Shown piece by piece: positions 8,150 to 15,671 of a stretch of 42,837 nucleotides of DNA. The position numbers and the translations under genes were made by a program. Source of the stretch: Candidatus Accumulibacter appositus. GTDB lineage: Bacteria; Pseudomonadota; Gammaproteobacteria; Burkholderiales; Rhodocyclaceae. The notes beneath the pieces were generated by a model. The model ran no database searches. It was given only the letters and a program-made list of their open reading frames with translations, and was not told the origin of the DNA. Position 1 is the stretch's first letter. Each line of letters starts with the position of its first letter. The stretch covers positions 41,115 to 83,951 of the forward strand of contig JEMX01000045.1 of NCBI GenBank assembly GCA_000585055.1, read 5' to 3'.

Positions 8150-10204
8150 TCAGAACTGCCAGTTTGCCTTGAGGTACACGCCGCGCTGTATTTCCAGCGC
8201 CTCGCCAGGCAGCAGGCTTGGCACGAACTCGGGATGCTGGCTATCGAGCAGGTTCTGGCCGACCACCGACAGTTCTAGGTCGCGCGTTGGTCGCCAGGCG
8301 TAGCGCAGGTCGAGGGTGGTGTAGGCGGGAATCGCGAGCTGCGAATTCCTGTCGCCGAGCTTGCTGACATAGCGTAGCCAGAAATCGAACTGCTGCCGGT
8401 CGGCCAGGGACATCGACGACCGCAGCGACCATTGATGCTGCGGGTCGCTGCTGTTAAAGATCCGCGTATTGGCCACGGAGAGCTGGTCGCCACTGGTCGA
8501 GGAGGAGTTCAAGGAGAGATAGCTGTAGATCGGCTGAATTCGCCACCAGGAAAGAGGGGACCAGTCGACGGCGATCTCGACGCCATGGGTGTGTGCTTCG
8601 ATGCTGTTGTCAGGCGTGGTCGTCTGCACGATATGCGGTGGTGGCGGCGAGAATTCGAAACTCCGGGCAGCGAGCATTGCTGAGCGCAGATCGCCGTACT
8701 GGTTGTAGAAAGCCGCCACGTCGAGCGATAGATTGCTCGCCAGGCGCTGCCGGTAGCCGAGTTCATAAGCGATGACAGTCTCGTTATCGAGACTGTCATC
8801 GCTCCGGACGTTGCGCGTCAGGATCGGGAAGGACGATGGATTGCCTGGCGCGCCGGGCGGCAATACCGATACGTCGATCGTCGCGTCGAGTTCGCCGCGC
8901 GAAGGGGTGCGCACGGCGCGCGCCACCGAGCCCCATACCGATTGCGTGTCGCTGGGCGTCCACATCAGGCGGGCGTTCGGCAGTGGTTGGTAGCCGGTGA
9001 AGTTATTGGTCTCGAAGCGGACGCCGAGAATCATGCGCAGGGTGTTGGGGAGGAGGGTGATGTCGTCCTGGATGAAGGTACTGGCGAGGTTGAAGCTGCG
9101 GCTGTCCGGCTGGAACTTAATGAATCCCGCCGAACCGATGCGGTCGCCCGAGTAGCGGTAGCCAAGGCCCCAGAGGACATCGTGACGCTCACCGACGAGC
9201 AGACGATGCTGGAAATCCATGTCGATGGTCGTCCGCTCCTCCTTGAAGGCGCCGGGCACTTCGATCTCGCTGTAATCGACGTAGGCCTGCAGCGCGGCTT
9301 CGGAACCGTCGTTCAGGGTCCATTCGCTCCGCCCAAGCAGGTGCGCGCCCTTGCCGGTCTGCTTCATGTCGGTGAGCCGCACACCTTGCCGGGCAGTGAT
9401 GTCGGGGATCTGCCAGCGGTCGCCGGTATCGTTCGAATAGGCCTGGCCGCTGAGCATCACGCGCTGCCCGCTGGCGACCGACCAGTCGCCGCGAAAGCCG
9501 ACGCGCCCGGAGCGCCAATAGTCGTTGCCCGAGCGAGCGTCGCCGCTGACCGCCTCGTCGCGATCGAAGGCCTTGCCCCAGACACGGTAATGGCCGTCAC
9601 CCGCCTGGCCGCCATGGCGGAAGGAGGCGAAGGCGCGCTCTTCGCTGCCGGCGCCGGCGACCAACAGGTTGCCCTGGGTGTCGCGTGGTCGGCGGGTGAT
9701 GATGTTGATCACCCCGTTGACCGCGTTGGCGCCCCACATCGCTGCTCCCGGTCCGCGGATCACCTCGATGCGATCGATGTCTTCGAGGAGGGTGTCTTCG
9801 TTCTCCCAGAGAACGCCGGAAAAGATCGGCGAGTAGATGCTGCGCCCGTCCATCAGGACCAGCAGCTTGTTGCCGAAGCGGTTGTTGAAGCCGCGTATGC
9901 TGACCGCCCAGCGGTTGTTGGCCAGGCGCGCCACGTCGACGCCGGGTGCCATGCGCAGTGCTTCCGGAATGCTCGTCGCTCCGGAACGCTCGATGTCTTC
10001 ACGGCTGATCACGTAGACCGCCGCGGCCACGTCGTGCAGGCGCTCGCTCTTGCGCGATGCGCTGGTTACCTCGACGCGCAGCAGGTCTTCGAGGCTGATG
10101 TCGAGCGGTTCCGGCGGCAGGGACTCGGCGGCGGCGTGGGTAGCAAAGCCGAAAGCGACCGCGAGGGACAGCGCACGAGTCAAGGCGACGGGTTTGGCGA
10201 TCAT
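8150..10204 (-). CDS. TonB-dependent outer-membrane receptor
   Basis: 684 residues. A signal peptide ends near THAAAES. The plug domain (about 45-160) has VTSASRKSERLHDVAAAVYVI, the PEALRMAPGV block, RGFNNRFGNKLLVLMDGRS and DRIEVIRGPGAAMWGANAVNGVINIIT, all typical. A 22-strand type barrel follows and ends in the aromatic C-terminus KANWQF. First gene of the four-gene minus-strand operon with the YfiR-like protein, hybrid kinase and EAL protein. The substrate cannot be read from the sequence; no Fur box was seen upstream. The pairing with YfiR suggests a sensing or uptake receptor that feeds the signalling pathway, but this is inference. Confidence 0.92.
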   Translation of the reverse strand: MIAKPVALTRALSLAVAFGFATHAAAESLPPEPLDISLEDLLRVEVTSASRKSERLHDVAAAVYVISREDIERSGATSIPEALRMAPGVDVARLANNRWAVSIRGFNNRFGNKLLVLMDGRSIYSPIFSGVLWENEDTLLEDIDRIEVIRGPGAAMWGANAVNGVINIITRRPRDTQGNLLVAGAGSEERAFASFRHGGQAGDGHYRVWGKAFDRDEAVSGDARSGNDYWRSGRVGFRGDWSVASGQRVMLSGQAYSNDTGDRWQIPDITARQGVRLTDMKQTGKGAHLLGRSEWTLNDGSEAALQAYVDYSEIEVPGAFKEERTTIDMDFQHRLLVGERHDVLWGLGYRYSGDRIGSAGFIKFQPDSRSFNLASTFIQDDITLLPNTLRMILGVRFETNNFTGYQPLPNARLMWTPSDTQSVWGSVARAVRTPSRGELDATIDVSVLPPGAPGNPSSFPILTRNVRSDDSLDNETVIAYELGYRQRLASNLSLDVAAFYNQYGDLRSAMLAARSFEFSPPPPHIVQTTTPDNSIEAHTHGVEIAVDWSPLSWWRIQPIYSYLSLNSSSTSGDQLSVANTRIFNSSDPQHQWSLRSSMSLADRQQFDFWLRYVSKLGDRNSQLAIPAYTTLDLRYAWRPTRDLELSVVGQNLLDSQHPEFVPSLLPGEALEIQRGVYLKANWQF

Positions 10205-10385
10205 GGTTCGAGAATCCTCTCTGAGCGTGCATCAGCGTAGCGTCTTGCCGGTCCAGGGCTGCGCTGGGCGTGCTTGTGCGCGCAGTAGCGGCCGACAGGC
10301 TTTTAACGGACGAAACGAGAGTTTCTTTAGAGTTTTCGTGTTTTATTGGCGGTGCGGCCTTGCTTGCCGTAGCCGGGGCGAAAAA

Positions 10386-10411
10386 AACTGCCGCCCTTGC
10401 GGGCGGCAGTT
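10386..10411 (-). terminator. Rho-independent terminator of prpE
   Basis: A perfect 11-bp stem, AACTGCCGCCC (10386-10396), with loop TTGC and GGGCGGCAGTT (10401-10411). Read on the minus strand, it is followed by a T tract from the run of A at 10381-10387. It lies about 40 bases after the prpE stop codon and closes the minus-strand unit acuI-receiver-prpE. It also insulates that unit from the receptor operon, which begins at 10204 on the same strand. Confidence 0.92.
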
Positions 10412-10453
10412 GAATGCTCAGGGAGTGGCCGCCGATTACTCGGCGGCCTGGGC

Positions 10454-12355
10454 TCAAGCCTGGGCGGCGCTGAGCGCTTTCTGCAACTGCTCGAGGGCCT
10501 TGGGATCCTCGATGGTTGTCAGATCTCCCGGATCGCGACCTTCGGCGAGCGCCTGGATCGTTCGCCGCAGCAGCTTGCCCGAACGCGTCTTGGGCAGCAC
10601 GCTGAGGAAGTGCACCCGGCTTGGCCGTGCGATTGCGCCAAGGCTGGCATCGACTTTCTTCATCACTTCCTTCTCGAGTGCTGCGGCCAGCTCCGGCGTG
10701 GCGATGCTGTCGGCACTCTTGACCACTGCAAAGGCCATCGGCATCTGACCCTTGAGCTTGTCGGCAACACCGACGACGGCGACCTCGGCGATTGCCGCAT
10801 GGCCCTGGATGGCCTCTTCGATCTCACGCGTGCCGAGACGGTGACCGGCGACGTTGATGACGTCGTCGGTACGGCCGAGGATGTAGTGATAGCCTTCCTT
10901 GTCGGCGATGCCCCAGTCGAAGGAGGAGTAGACCTGCGGTTCGGTGAAGAGGGTGAAGTAGGTCGATACAAAGCGGTCGTCATCACCCCAGACGGTCGAC
11001 AGGCAGCCTGGCGGCAGCGGCGGCAGGACGCCGACGATGCCCTTTTCGTCCGGGTCGCAGATGGTGCCGTCTTCACGGAAGATCTTCAGGTTGTAGCCGT
11101 ACACCGGGAAGCTCGGCGTGCCGAAGCGGATGTCGGTCTTCTCGACACCGGGCATCGCCGACAGCATCGGCCAGCCGGTTTCAGTCTGCCAGTAGTTGTC
11201 GATCACCGGCAGGCCGAGTTCGCCCATCATCCACTCGTGCGTCGGCTGGTCGAGAGGCTCGCCGGCCAGGAACAGGTGCTTGAGCGTCGACAGGTCGTGC
11301 TTATGCATGTACTCGGTATCGTGCTTCTTGAGCACGCGTGCCGCGGTCGGTGCCGAGAACATGACGCTGACCTTGTACTTCTCGACGATGTGCCACCAGA
11401 TACCGGGATCTGGACGCAGCGGCGTACCTTCGTACATGACGGTGGCCATGCCGGCCAGCAGCGGACCGTAGACAATGTACGAGTGACCGACGACCCAGCC
11501 GATGTCGGAGGTGGCGAAAAAGGTCTCGCCGGCTTCGCCGCAGAAGATGTGCTTGATTGACGAGGCCAGGGCGACGGCGTAGCCGCCGGTATCGCGCTGC
11601 ACGCCCTTCGGCTTGCCGGTGGTTCCCGAGGTATAGAGGATGTAGGACGGATCGGACGACTCCAGCCAGGTGACCGGCACATCGGCATCCATGACCTTGG
11701 CACGCTCGCTGGCGTAGTCGACGTCGCGACCGGCGACCTTGTTGAAACCCTTGTCGAGTCCACGATCAATCATCAGGACTTTCGCCGGCTTCTTTTCCGC
11801 CAGAGCAATCGCTTCGTCGAGCAGATGCTTGTAGGGAACGGCCTTGCCGCCGCGCATGCCGGCGTCCGAAGAGACGATCAGTACCGGCTCGGCATCGTCG
11901 ATGCGCGTCGCCAGTGATCCGGAAGCGAAGCCGCCAAAAACGACCGAGTGAATGGCGCCGATGCGCGCGCAGGCGAGCATCGCAAAAGCAGCCTCGGCAA
12001 CCATCGGCATGTAGATCAGGACGCGGTCGCCCTTGCTGACACCGAGATTCTGCATGATCGCTGCCATGCGCATCACTTCGGTTTTCAGTTCGGCGAAGGT
12101 GTAAACCACTTCCTGGTCGGTTTCGGTCGAAATGAAAACCAGCGCGCGATCGTTTGGCCGCGTGGCTGCGTGCCGATCAACGGCGTTGTAGCAAAGATTG
12201 GTTTCGCCGCCAACGAACCACTTGGCGAACGGTGGCCGGGAGAAGTCGAGTACCTTGCTGAACGGCTTGTGCCAGTCGATGAGTTTGGCTTCTTCTCCCC
12301 AAAAGGCGTCCGGATTGTCGATTGATTTCTTGTGAAACTCTTTAACTGTCGTCAT
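10454..12355 (-). CDS. prpE: Propionyl-CoA synthetase PrpE
   Basis: 633 residues, matching PrpE (about 628). AMP-forming acyl-CoA synthetase that turns propionate, ATP and CoA into propionyl-CoA, in the cytoplasm. Diagnostic features: the N-terminal PrpE block with FSRPPFAKWFVGGETNLCYN, the P-loop-like YTSGTTGKPKGV, the adenylate motif YWQTETGWP, and the C-terminal PKTRSGKLLRRT with the lysine usually controlled by acetylation. The N-terminal block separates it from general acetyl-CoA synthetase Acs. It is last in a same-strand run with an acuI-type reductase that also yields propionyl-CoA. The gap to the preceding receiver gene is 70 bases, so prpE may have its own promoter. Propionyl-CoA is a precursor for PHV-type polyhydroxyalkanoate and methylcitrate or methylmalonyl routes. 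Confidence 0.93.
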   Translation of the reverse strand: MTTVKEFHKKSIDNPDAFWGEEAKLIDWHKPFSKVLDFSRPPFAKWFVGGETNLCYNAVDRHAATRPNDRALVFISTETDQEVVYTFAELKTEVMRMAAIMQNLGVSKGDRVLIYMPMVAEAAFAMLACARIGAIHSVVFGGFASGSLATRIDDAEPVLIVSSDAGMRGGKAVPYKHLLDEAIALAEKKPAKVLMIDRGLDKGFNKVAGRDVDYASERAKVMDADVPVTWLESSDPSYILYTSGTTGKPKGVQRDTGGYAVALASSIKHIFCGEAGETFFATSDIGWVVGHSYIVYGPLLAGMATVMYEGTPLRPDPGIWWHIVEKYKVSVMFSAPTAARVLKKHDTEYMHKHDLSTLKHLFLAGEPLDQPTHEWMMGELGLPVIDNYWQTETGWPMLSAMPGVEKTDIRFGTPSFPVYGYNLKIFREDGTICDPDEKGIVGVLPPLPPGCLSTVWGDDDRFVSTYFTLFTEPQVYSSFDWGIADKEGYHYILGRTDDVINVAGHRLGTREIEEAIQGHAAIAEVAVVGVADKLKGQMPMAFAVVKSADSIATPELAAALEKEVMKKVDASLGAIARPSRVHFLSVLPKTRSGKLLRRTIQALAEGRDPGDLTTIEDPKALEQLQKALSAAQA

Positions 12356-12425
12356 GAAACTCCCTCGTCACAAAAGTGGTATCACCAGTAGTAATGAACG
12401 ACGCCTGCCGGGTGTCTTGGTGGAG

Positions 12426-13571
12426 CTAGTGCTCCCGGTCACGCGTCCTTTGTCGGAGGTCTGCCAAAGGCAGACCCAACTTCAATTCCCTCTCCAGCAA
12501 TTCAAGAAAGGGCAGTACTTCTTTGCTCAAGTGCAGGAGATGCGGGATCACCGCGCTCTCGTGTCCAGCCTTGATCAGGTCGATGGCATGGCCGAGCCGT
12601 GGCGCTGGCTGCTGGCTCAAGGGCGTATCGCCGCAGGCGACGACGCGATTGCCTCCCGCCTGTTGCGCCGTCTTGAGGCGCTGAGTGGCCAGGGTGAGCA
12701 AGGACGCCGCCGAGTGTAGACGATCGACCGGGGTATTTGCCACCCCGACGCTGACCGATAAGTCGAGACGTTTGCCATGCACCGCAATATTGGCCACTGC
12801 AAAGGCTTCGCGAAGACGATTGGCGAAGGCTTCGCAGGCCGGGTAGGGCGTGCCTGGCGAAACCACCGCCAGATCGTTGCCGGAGTAATGGCCGAGGCTG
12901 TCCTCCTTACGTATCTTGTTGGCCAGCATGCCTGCGAAACGTTTGTGCAACTCCTTGACCAGATCCTCGCCGTGCTCGTTGCGCAGTGCGTCATAGCGGT
13001 CGAAGCTCATGATTAGAATGCTCACCGGACTTTCGTGGCGCAGGGCATAGGAAATCGCCTGCGCGGCCTGCACTTCGGCCTGCGCGGCCTGCACTTCGAG
13101 CCGCTGGCGGGTCGGCAGGCCGGTATCGGGGTGCTGGGCGTCGCGTTCCGGATTCTCGCGCAGTTCATTCTGCGCCTCGGCCAGACGCAGTGCCGAGGCG
13201 ATGCGCGCCAGCAGCTCGCTGGCGCCGATGTCGCTGACGATGAAATCGGACGCGCCGAGCGCGCGTGCGCGCGCATTGGCCTCCTCGTCGCGGCTGGCGA
13301 TCATCAGCACCGGAATCTGACGCAGGCGGGCCAGTCGCGACGAGCGCAGTTGCGCCAGCAGACCGTCGCTATCGAGTACCGGCATGGATATCGACAAGGC
13401 GCAGATCACCAGCTGAATCGAATGATCGATGACCAGCGCTTGCCAGCCTCCTTGGCCATCGCTTTCCTCGCGAAAGTCGTACTGGTCACGGATGAGCTGG
13501 ATGAGCCGGGTGCGGACGCTGCGCGATTCATCGACAACCAGGATGCGCGGTCGTTGCTGCGAGGTGTCCAT
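12426..13571 (-). CDS. Degenerate receiver plus degenerate GGDEF protein
   Basis: 381 residues. The N-terminal receiver fold (about 8-130) begins ILVVDES, keeping the acidic pair D14/E15. The phosphoacceptor position reads S60 in ICALSISMP instead of aspartate, and the usual K-P near GASDFIVSDI is missing. A GGDEF-like domain (about 170-315) keeps the fold (FDRYDALRNEHGEDLVKEL, VSVGVANTP) but its signature is YSGNDLAV, so cyclase activity is not expected. The C-terminal 65 residues are helical and without a recognised domain. It probably works as a phosphorylation-independent binding or scaffold protein. It sits between acuI (32 bases upstream) and prpE on the same strand. A 21-bp tandem duplication lies in the linker. 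Confidence 0.85.
   Translation of the reverse strand: MDTSQQRPRILVVDESRSVRTRLIQLIRDQYDFREESDGQGGWQALVIDHSIQLVICALSISMPVLDSDGLLAQLRSSRLARLRQIPVLMIASRDEEANARARALGASDFIVSDIGASELLARIASALRLAEAQNELRENPERDAQHPDTGLPTRQRLEVQAAQAEVQAAQAISYALRHESPVSILIMSFDRYDALRNEHGEDLVKELHKRFAGMLANKIRKEDSLGHYSGNDLAVVSPGTPYPACEAFANRLREAFAVANIAVHGKRLDLSVSVGVANTPVDRLHSAASLLTLATQRLKTAQQAGGNRVVACGDTPLSQQPAPRLGHAIDLIKAGHESAVIPHLLHLSKEVLPFLELLERELKLGLPLADLRQRTRDREH
13057..13098 (-). repeat. 21-bp in-frame tandem duplication in receiver-GGDEF linker
   Basis: Two exact copies of a 21-bp unit (13057-13077 and 13078-13098; core GCCTGCGCGGCCTGCACTTC). On the coding strand it gives EVQAAQA twice in a helical linker between the receiver-like and GGDEF-like domains. 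Seven residues is two heptad-like turns of helix, so coiled-coil phase could be kept. Confidence 0.9.
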
Positions 13572-13603
13572 CGAGGTGCGCGCTGGCGATCAATGCGTGG
13601 GCG

Positions 13604-14599
13604 TCAGCTGCCGCCCACGTTGACCACCACACGGCCATGCGCGCGACCCTTGAGGAAGTCGTCGAAAACGTCGGGTAGTTCGTCGAATGCGATGCAGCGC
13701 GTCATGCTCTGCAGATGTTGTGGGCGCAGGTCGCTGGCCAGACGCTGCCAGACTCCGCTGCGGTAAGGCTCACCGATGTAGCCGGAATCGATGCCCAGCA
13801 GGCAGGCGCCGCGGAGGATGAAGGGCATCACCGTCGTGTTCAGGGACGGGCTGGCTGCCAGACCGATGCTGGCGATGGTTCCGCCCTGCTTCATGGTGCT
13901 GGCGATCCACGCCAGCACTTCGCCACCGAGGTTGTCGACGGCACCCGCCCAGAGTGTCTTGTCGAGGGGCCGGATGCGCGACAGGTCGAGCGCCGAACGC
14001 AACATCACCTCGGCTGCGCCGAGGCCCTTGAGGTAATCGACTTCGCTTTCCTTGCCGGTCAGGGCTGTGACCTGATAGCCCCGCCGGGCGAGCATGTCCA
14101 CCGCCAGGCTGCCGACGCCACCGCTGGCACCGGTGACGATCAGCGGACCCTTGCTCGGGGCCAGGCCGTTTTCTTCCATGCGCACGATTCCCAGGGCCGC
14201 GGTGAAGCCCGCCGTTCCAAGGGCCATCGCTTCGTACAGGGACAGGCCCTTGGGCAGGGGTACGACCCACTGCGCCGGTACGCGGGCGTACTCGGCGTAG
14301 CCACCGTGATGCGCCACACCGATGTCGAAACTGGTGGCAAGGACTGCGTCGCCAACGCTGCAGCGCGGGTCGCTGCTGGCGGTGACGGTTCCCGCGAGGT
14401 CGATGCCTCCGACACAGGGGTAGCGACGGATGATGCGGCCGGCGCCGGTTGCCGCCAGCGCATCCTTGAAGTTGACGCTCGAGTAGGCGACCTTGATGCT
14501 TACTTCGCCGGCATCCAGTTGCGCTTCGCTCAGACTGACGAAGTTGCTCTTGGTGACACCTTCCTGGTCATCGATCAGAAAAGCTTTGAAGGGACTCAT
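13604..14599 (-). CDS. acuI: YhdH/AcuI-type medium-chain oxidoreductase (acrylyl-CoA reductase)
   Basis: 331 residues from the ATG at 14599 (MSPFKAFLIDD), which has a GGAG upstream and matches the family length; the longer frame has no family similarity. The catalytic GroES-like domain shows SVNFKDALAATG and a GIDLAGTV block; the Rossmann domain shows VTGASGGVGSLAVDML for NADPH; the C-terminus has RGACLLGIDSGY, typical of YhdH/AcuI. These enzymes reduce acrylyl-CoA to propionyl-CoA. First of three same-strand genes ending in prpE, so two routes to propionyl-CoA are neighbours. Without a substrate test, a general quinone-oxidoreductase-like role remains possible. Confidence 0.85.
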   Translation of the reverse strand: MSPFKAFLIDDQEGVTKSNFVSLSEAQLDAGEVSIKVAYSSVNFKDALAATGAGRIIRRYPCVGGIDLAGTVTASSDPRCSVGDAVLATSFDIGVAHHGGYAEYARVPAQWVVPLPKGLSLYEAMALGTAGFTAALGIVRMEENGLAPSKGPLIVTGASGGVGSLAVDMLARRGYQVTALTGKESEVDYLKGLGAAEVMLRSALDLSRIRPLDKTLWAGAVDNLGGEVLAWIASTMKQGGTIASIGLAASPSLNTTVMPFILRGACLLGIDSGYIGEPYRSGVWQRLASDLRPQHLQSMTRCIAFDELPDVFDDFLKGRAHGRVVVNVGGS

Positions 14600-14971
14600 G
14601 GATGCTCCGTGCGATGGAGTGGATGGGGTTGAGCACGAGAAATCGAGCACAACGCGGCGCGACCTTGCCGCCTCGATGAGCAATGAGGCTGCCGGCGATT
14701 ATAAACACAAAGATCAGCCCCCTGGACGGGCTGGTCGCGTCGTCGCCGCTGCCAGCGGCAGGGGTTTCGATAGTGATGCTGGCGCGACAAGCAATATACC
14801 GCGTTTGTTCCGCGGCTCGCAGGTGCAGTGCAGCATGCCTACGAGGCTGATTATTAAACAAAACCATTGTTAAGTGAGTCGTGTAGCGCGCTTCTTTCGA
14901 CGGTTTTCTGGAGTAGCTGCTGCTGCAGAGGGGGTTTACAGTGTGACTTTTTTCACATAAATTCCGGCCCT
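14600..14971. other. 372-bp divergent intergenic region
   Basis: Separates acuI (minus) from the NlpC/P60 gene (plus) and must hold both promoters. Seen here: an AT-richer stretch around 14850-14880, a GC palindrome GCCGCTG-C-CAGCGGC near 14745, and a CRP-like site at 14942-14957. TTTACA (14935-14940) and TAAATT (14958-14963) with 17-base spacing resemble a promoter, but it would start transcription at the ATG of the peptidase gene, so I do not call it. No small gene or RNA was recognised. Confidence 0.5.
14942..14957 (+). promoter_or_regulatory. CRP/Vfr-like palindrome
   Basis: TGTGACTTTTTTCACA is an exact TGTGA-N6-TCACA palindrome, the core consensus of the CRP family. It ends 14 bases before the ATG of the NlpC/P60 gene. 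Bound protein at this position would block translation-proximal transcription of that gene or act on the divergent acuI unit; which of these applies cannot be read from sequence. Confidence 0.5.
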
Positions 14972-15502
14972 ATGCCCAAAAAACACCTCCTCACCTCTCT
15001 TTTCGCTGCCGTGCTGCTGGCCTTTCCAGTTCTCCTCCCAGGTGCCGGCTCGGTTCACGCCAATGAATTCCACAAGATCGCCGAGGATGCATCGTTTTTC
15101 GATCGCTATACCAACAGCGCTCAGGATCTGATTCTCAAGGGTCTCGAACTGATCGGCATCAACTACCGCATGGGTGGCACCAATCCCGATGTCGGTCTGG
15201 ATTGCAGCGGTCTCGTGCAAGTCGTTTTCAAGGAAGCCATCGGCATGCTGCTGCCGCGCACTGCCAAAGAGCAGAGCCAGGTGGGTGCGGTGATCGACCG
15301 CCAGGAGCTGAAGGCCGGAGACCTCGTTTTCTTCAATACCATGCGGCGCGCGTTTTCGCACGTCGGCATCTATCTGGGTGACAACCGCTTCCTGCACGCG
15401 CCGCGCGCTGGTGCCGAGGTGCGCATCGAGGATATGCGTCAGAGCTACTGGATCAACCGCTACAACGGCGCCCGTCGCCTGCTGGCTCGCGAAGGGCAGT
15501 AA
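14972..15502 (+). CDS. NlpC/P60 family peptidoglycan endopeptidase, exported
   Basis: 176 residues from the ATG at 14972 (MPKKHLLTSLF); the longer frame starts in the regulatory region and lacks a signal. A signal peptide ends near SVHANEF. The NlpC/P60 domain (about 50-165) has YRMGGTNPDVGLDCSGLV with catalytic C78, FSHVGIYLG with H130 and FLHAP with H142, the expected Cys-His-His triad. Such enzymes cleave D-glutamyl-meso-diaminopimelate bonds in peptide stems in the periplasm. A single-gene unit: a strong terminator follows 44 bases after the stop, and a CRP-like palindrome precedes it. Confidence 0.92.
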   Translation: MPKKHLLTSLFAAVLLAFPVLLPGAGSVHANEFHKIAEDASFFDRYTNSAQDLILKGLELIGINYRMGGTNPDVGLDCSGLVQVVFKEAIGMLLPRTAKEQSQVGAVIDRQELKAGDLVFFNTMRRAFSHVGIYLGDNRFLHAPRAGAEVRIEDMRQSYWINRYNGARRLLAREGQ

Positions 15503-15545
15503 AGCGGCGTTTGCTCGGAGCAGCGAAGCTGCCGGCCGCATATCG

Positions 15546-15571
15546 AAACGACGCCAGGCGTCGTTTTTTTT
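15546..15571 (+). terminator. Rho-independent terminator of the NlpC/P60 gene
   Basis: AAACGACG (15546-15553) pairs with CGTCGTTT (15559-15566) around CCAGG, followed by a T run to 15571. It separates the peptidase gene from the iron-regulated fbpA promoter. Confidence 0.92.
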
Positions 15572-15580
15572 GACCGGTAT

Positions 15581-15599
15581 CAATAACGATTCGCATTTA
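15581..15599 (+). promoter_or_regulatory. Fur-like box, distal, upstream of fbpA
   Basis: CAATAACGATTCGCATTTA; its complement reads AATGCGAATCGTTATT, 12 of 16 matches to the Fur core AATGATAATCATTATC by eye. It is a near-direct repeat of the box at 15635, 54 bases downstream, which supports function over chance. Confidence 0.6.
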
Positions 15600-15634
15600 C
15601 TGTTTTCGTCGTGTTTGTTACTATTCGTCGGTAA

Positions 15635-15653
15635 CAATAGTGATTCGCATCTA
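15635..15653 (+). promoter_or_regulatory. Fur-like box, proximal, upstream of fbpA
   Basis: CAATAGTGATTCGCATCTA, sharing GATTCGCAT and the CAATA flank with the distal box. It ends 18 bases before the fbpA ATG, next to the ribosome binding site GGAGA (15661-15665), a typical place for iron-dependent repression. Confidence 0.6.
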
Positions 15654-15671
15654 AATTAGTGGAGAAATGAC

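Noticed and set aside
14935..14963. Sigma-70-like promoter TTTACA-17-TAAATT
   Set aside because: It would start transcription almost at the ATG at 14972, leaving no leader; the CRP-like palindrome explains the symmetry better.
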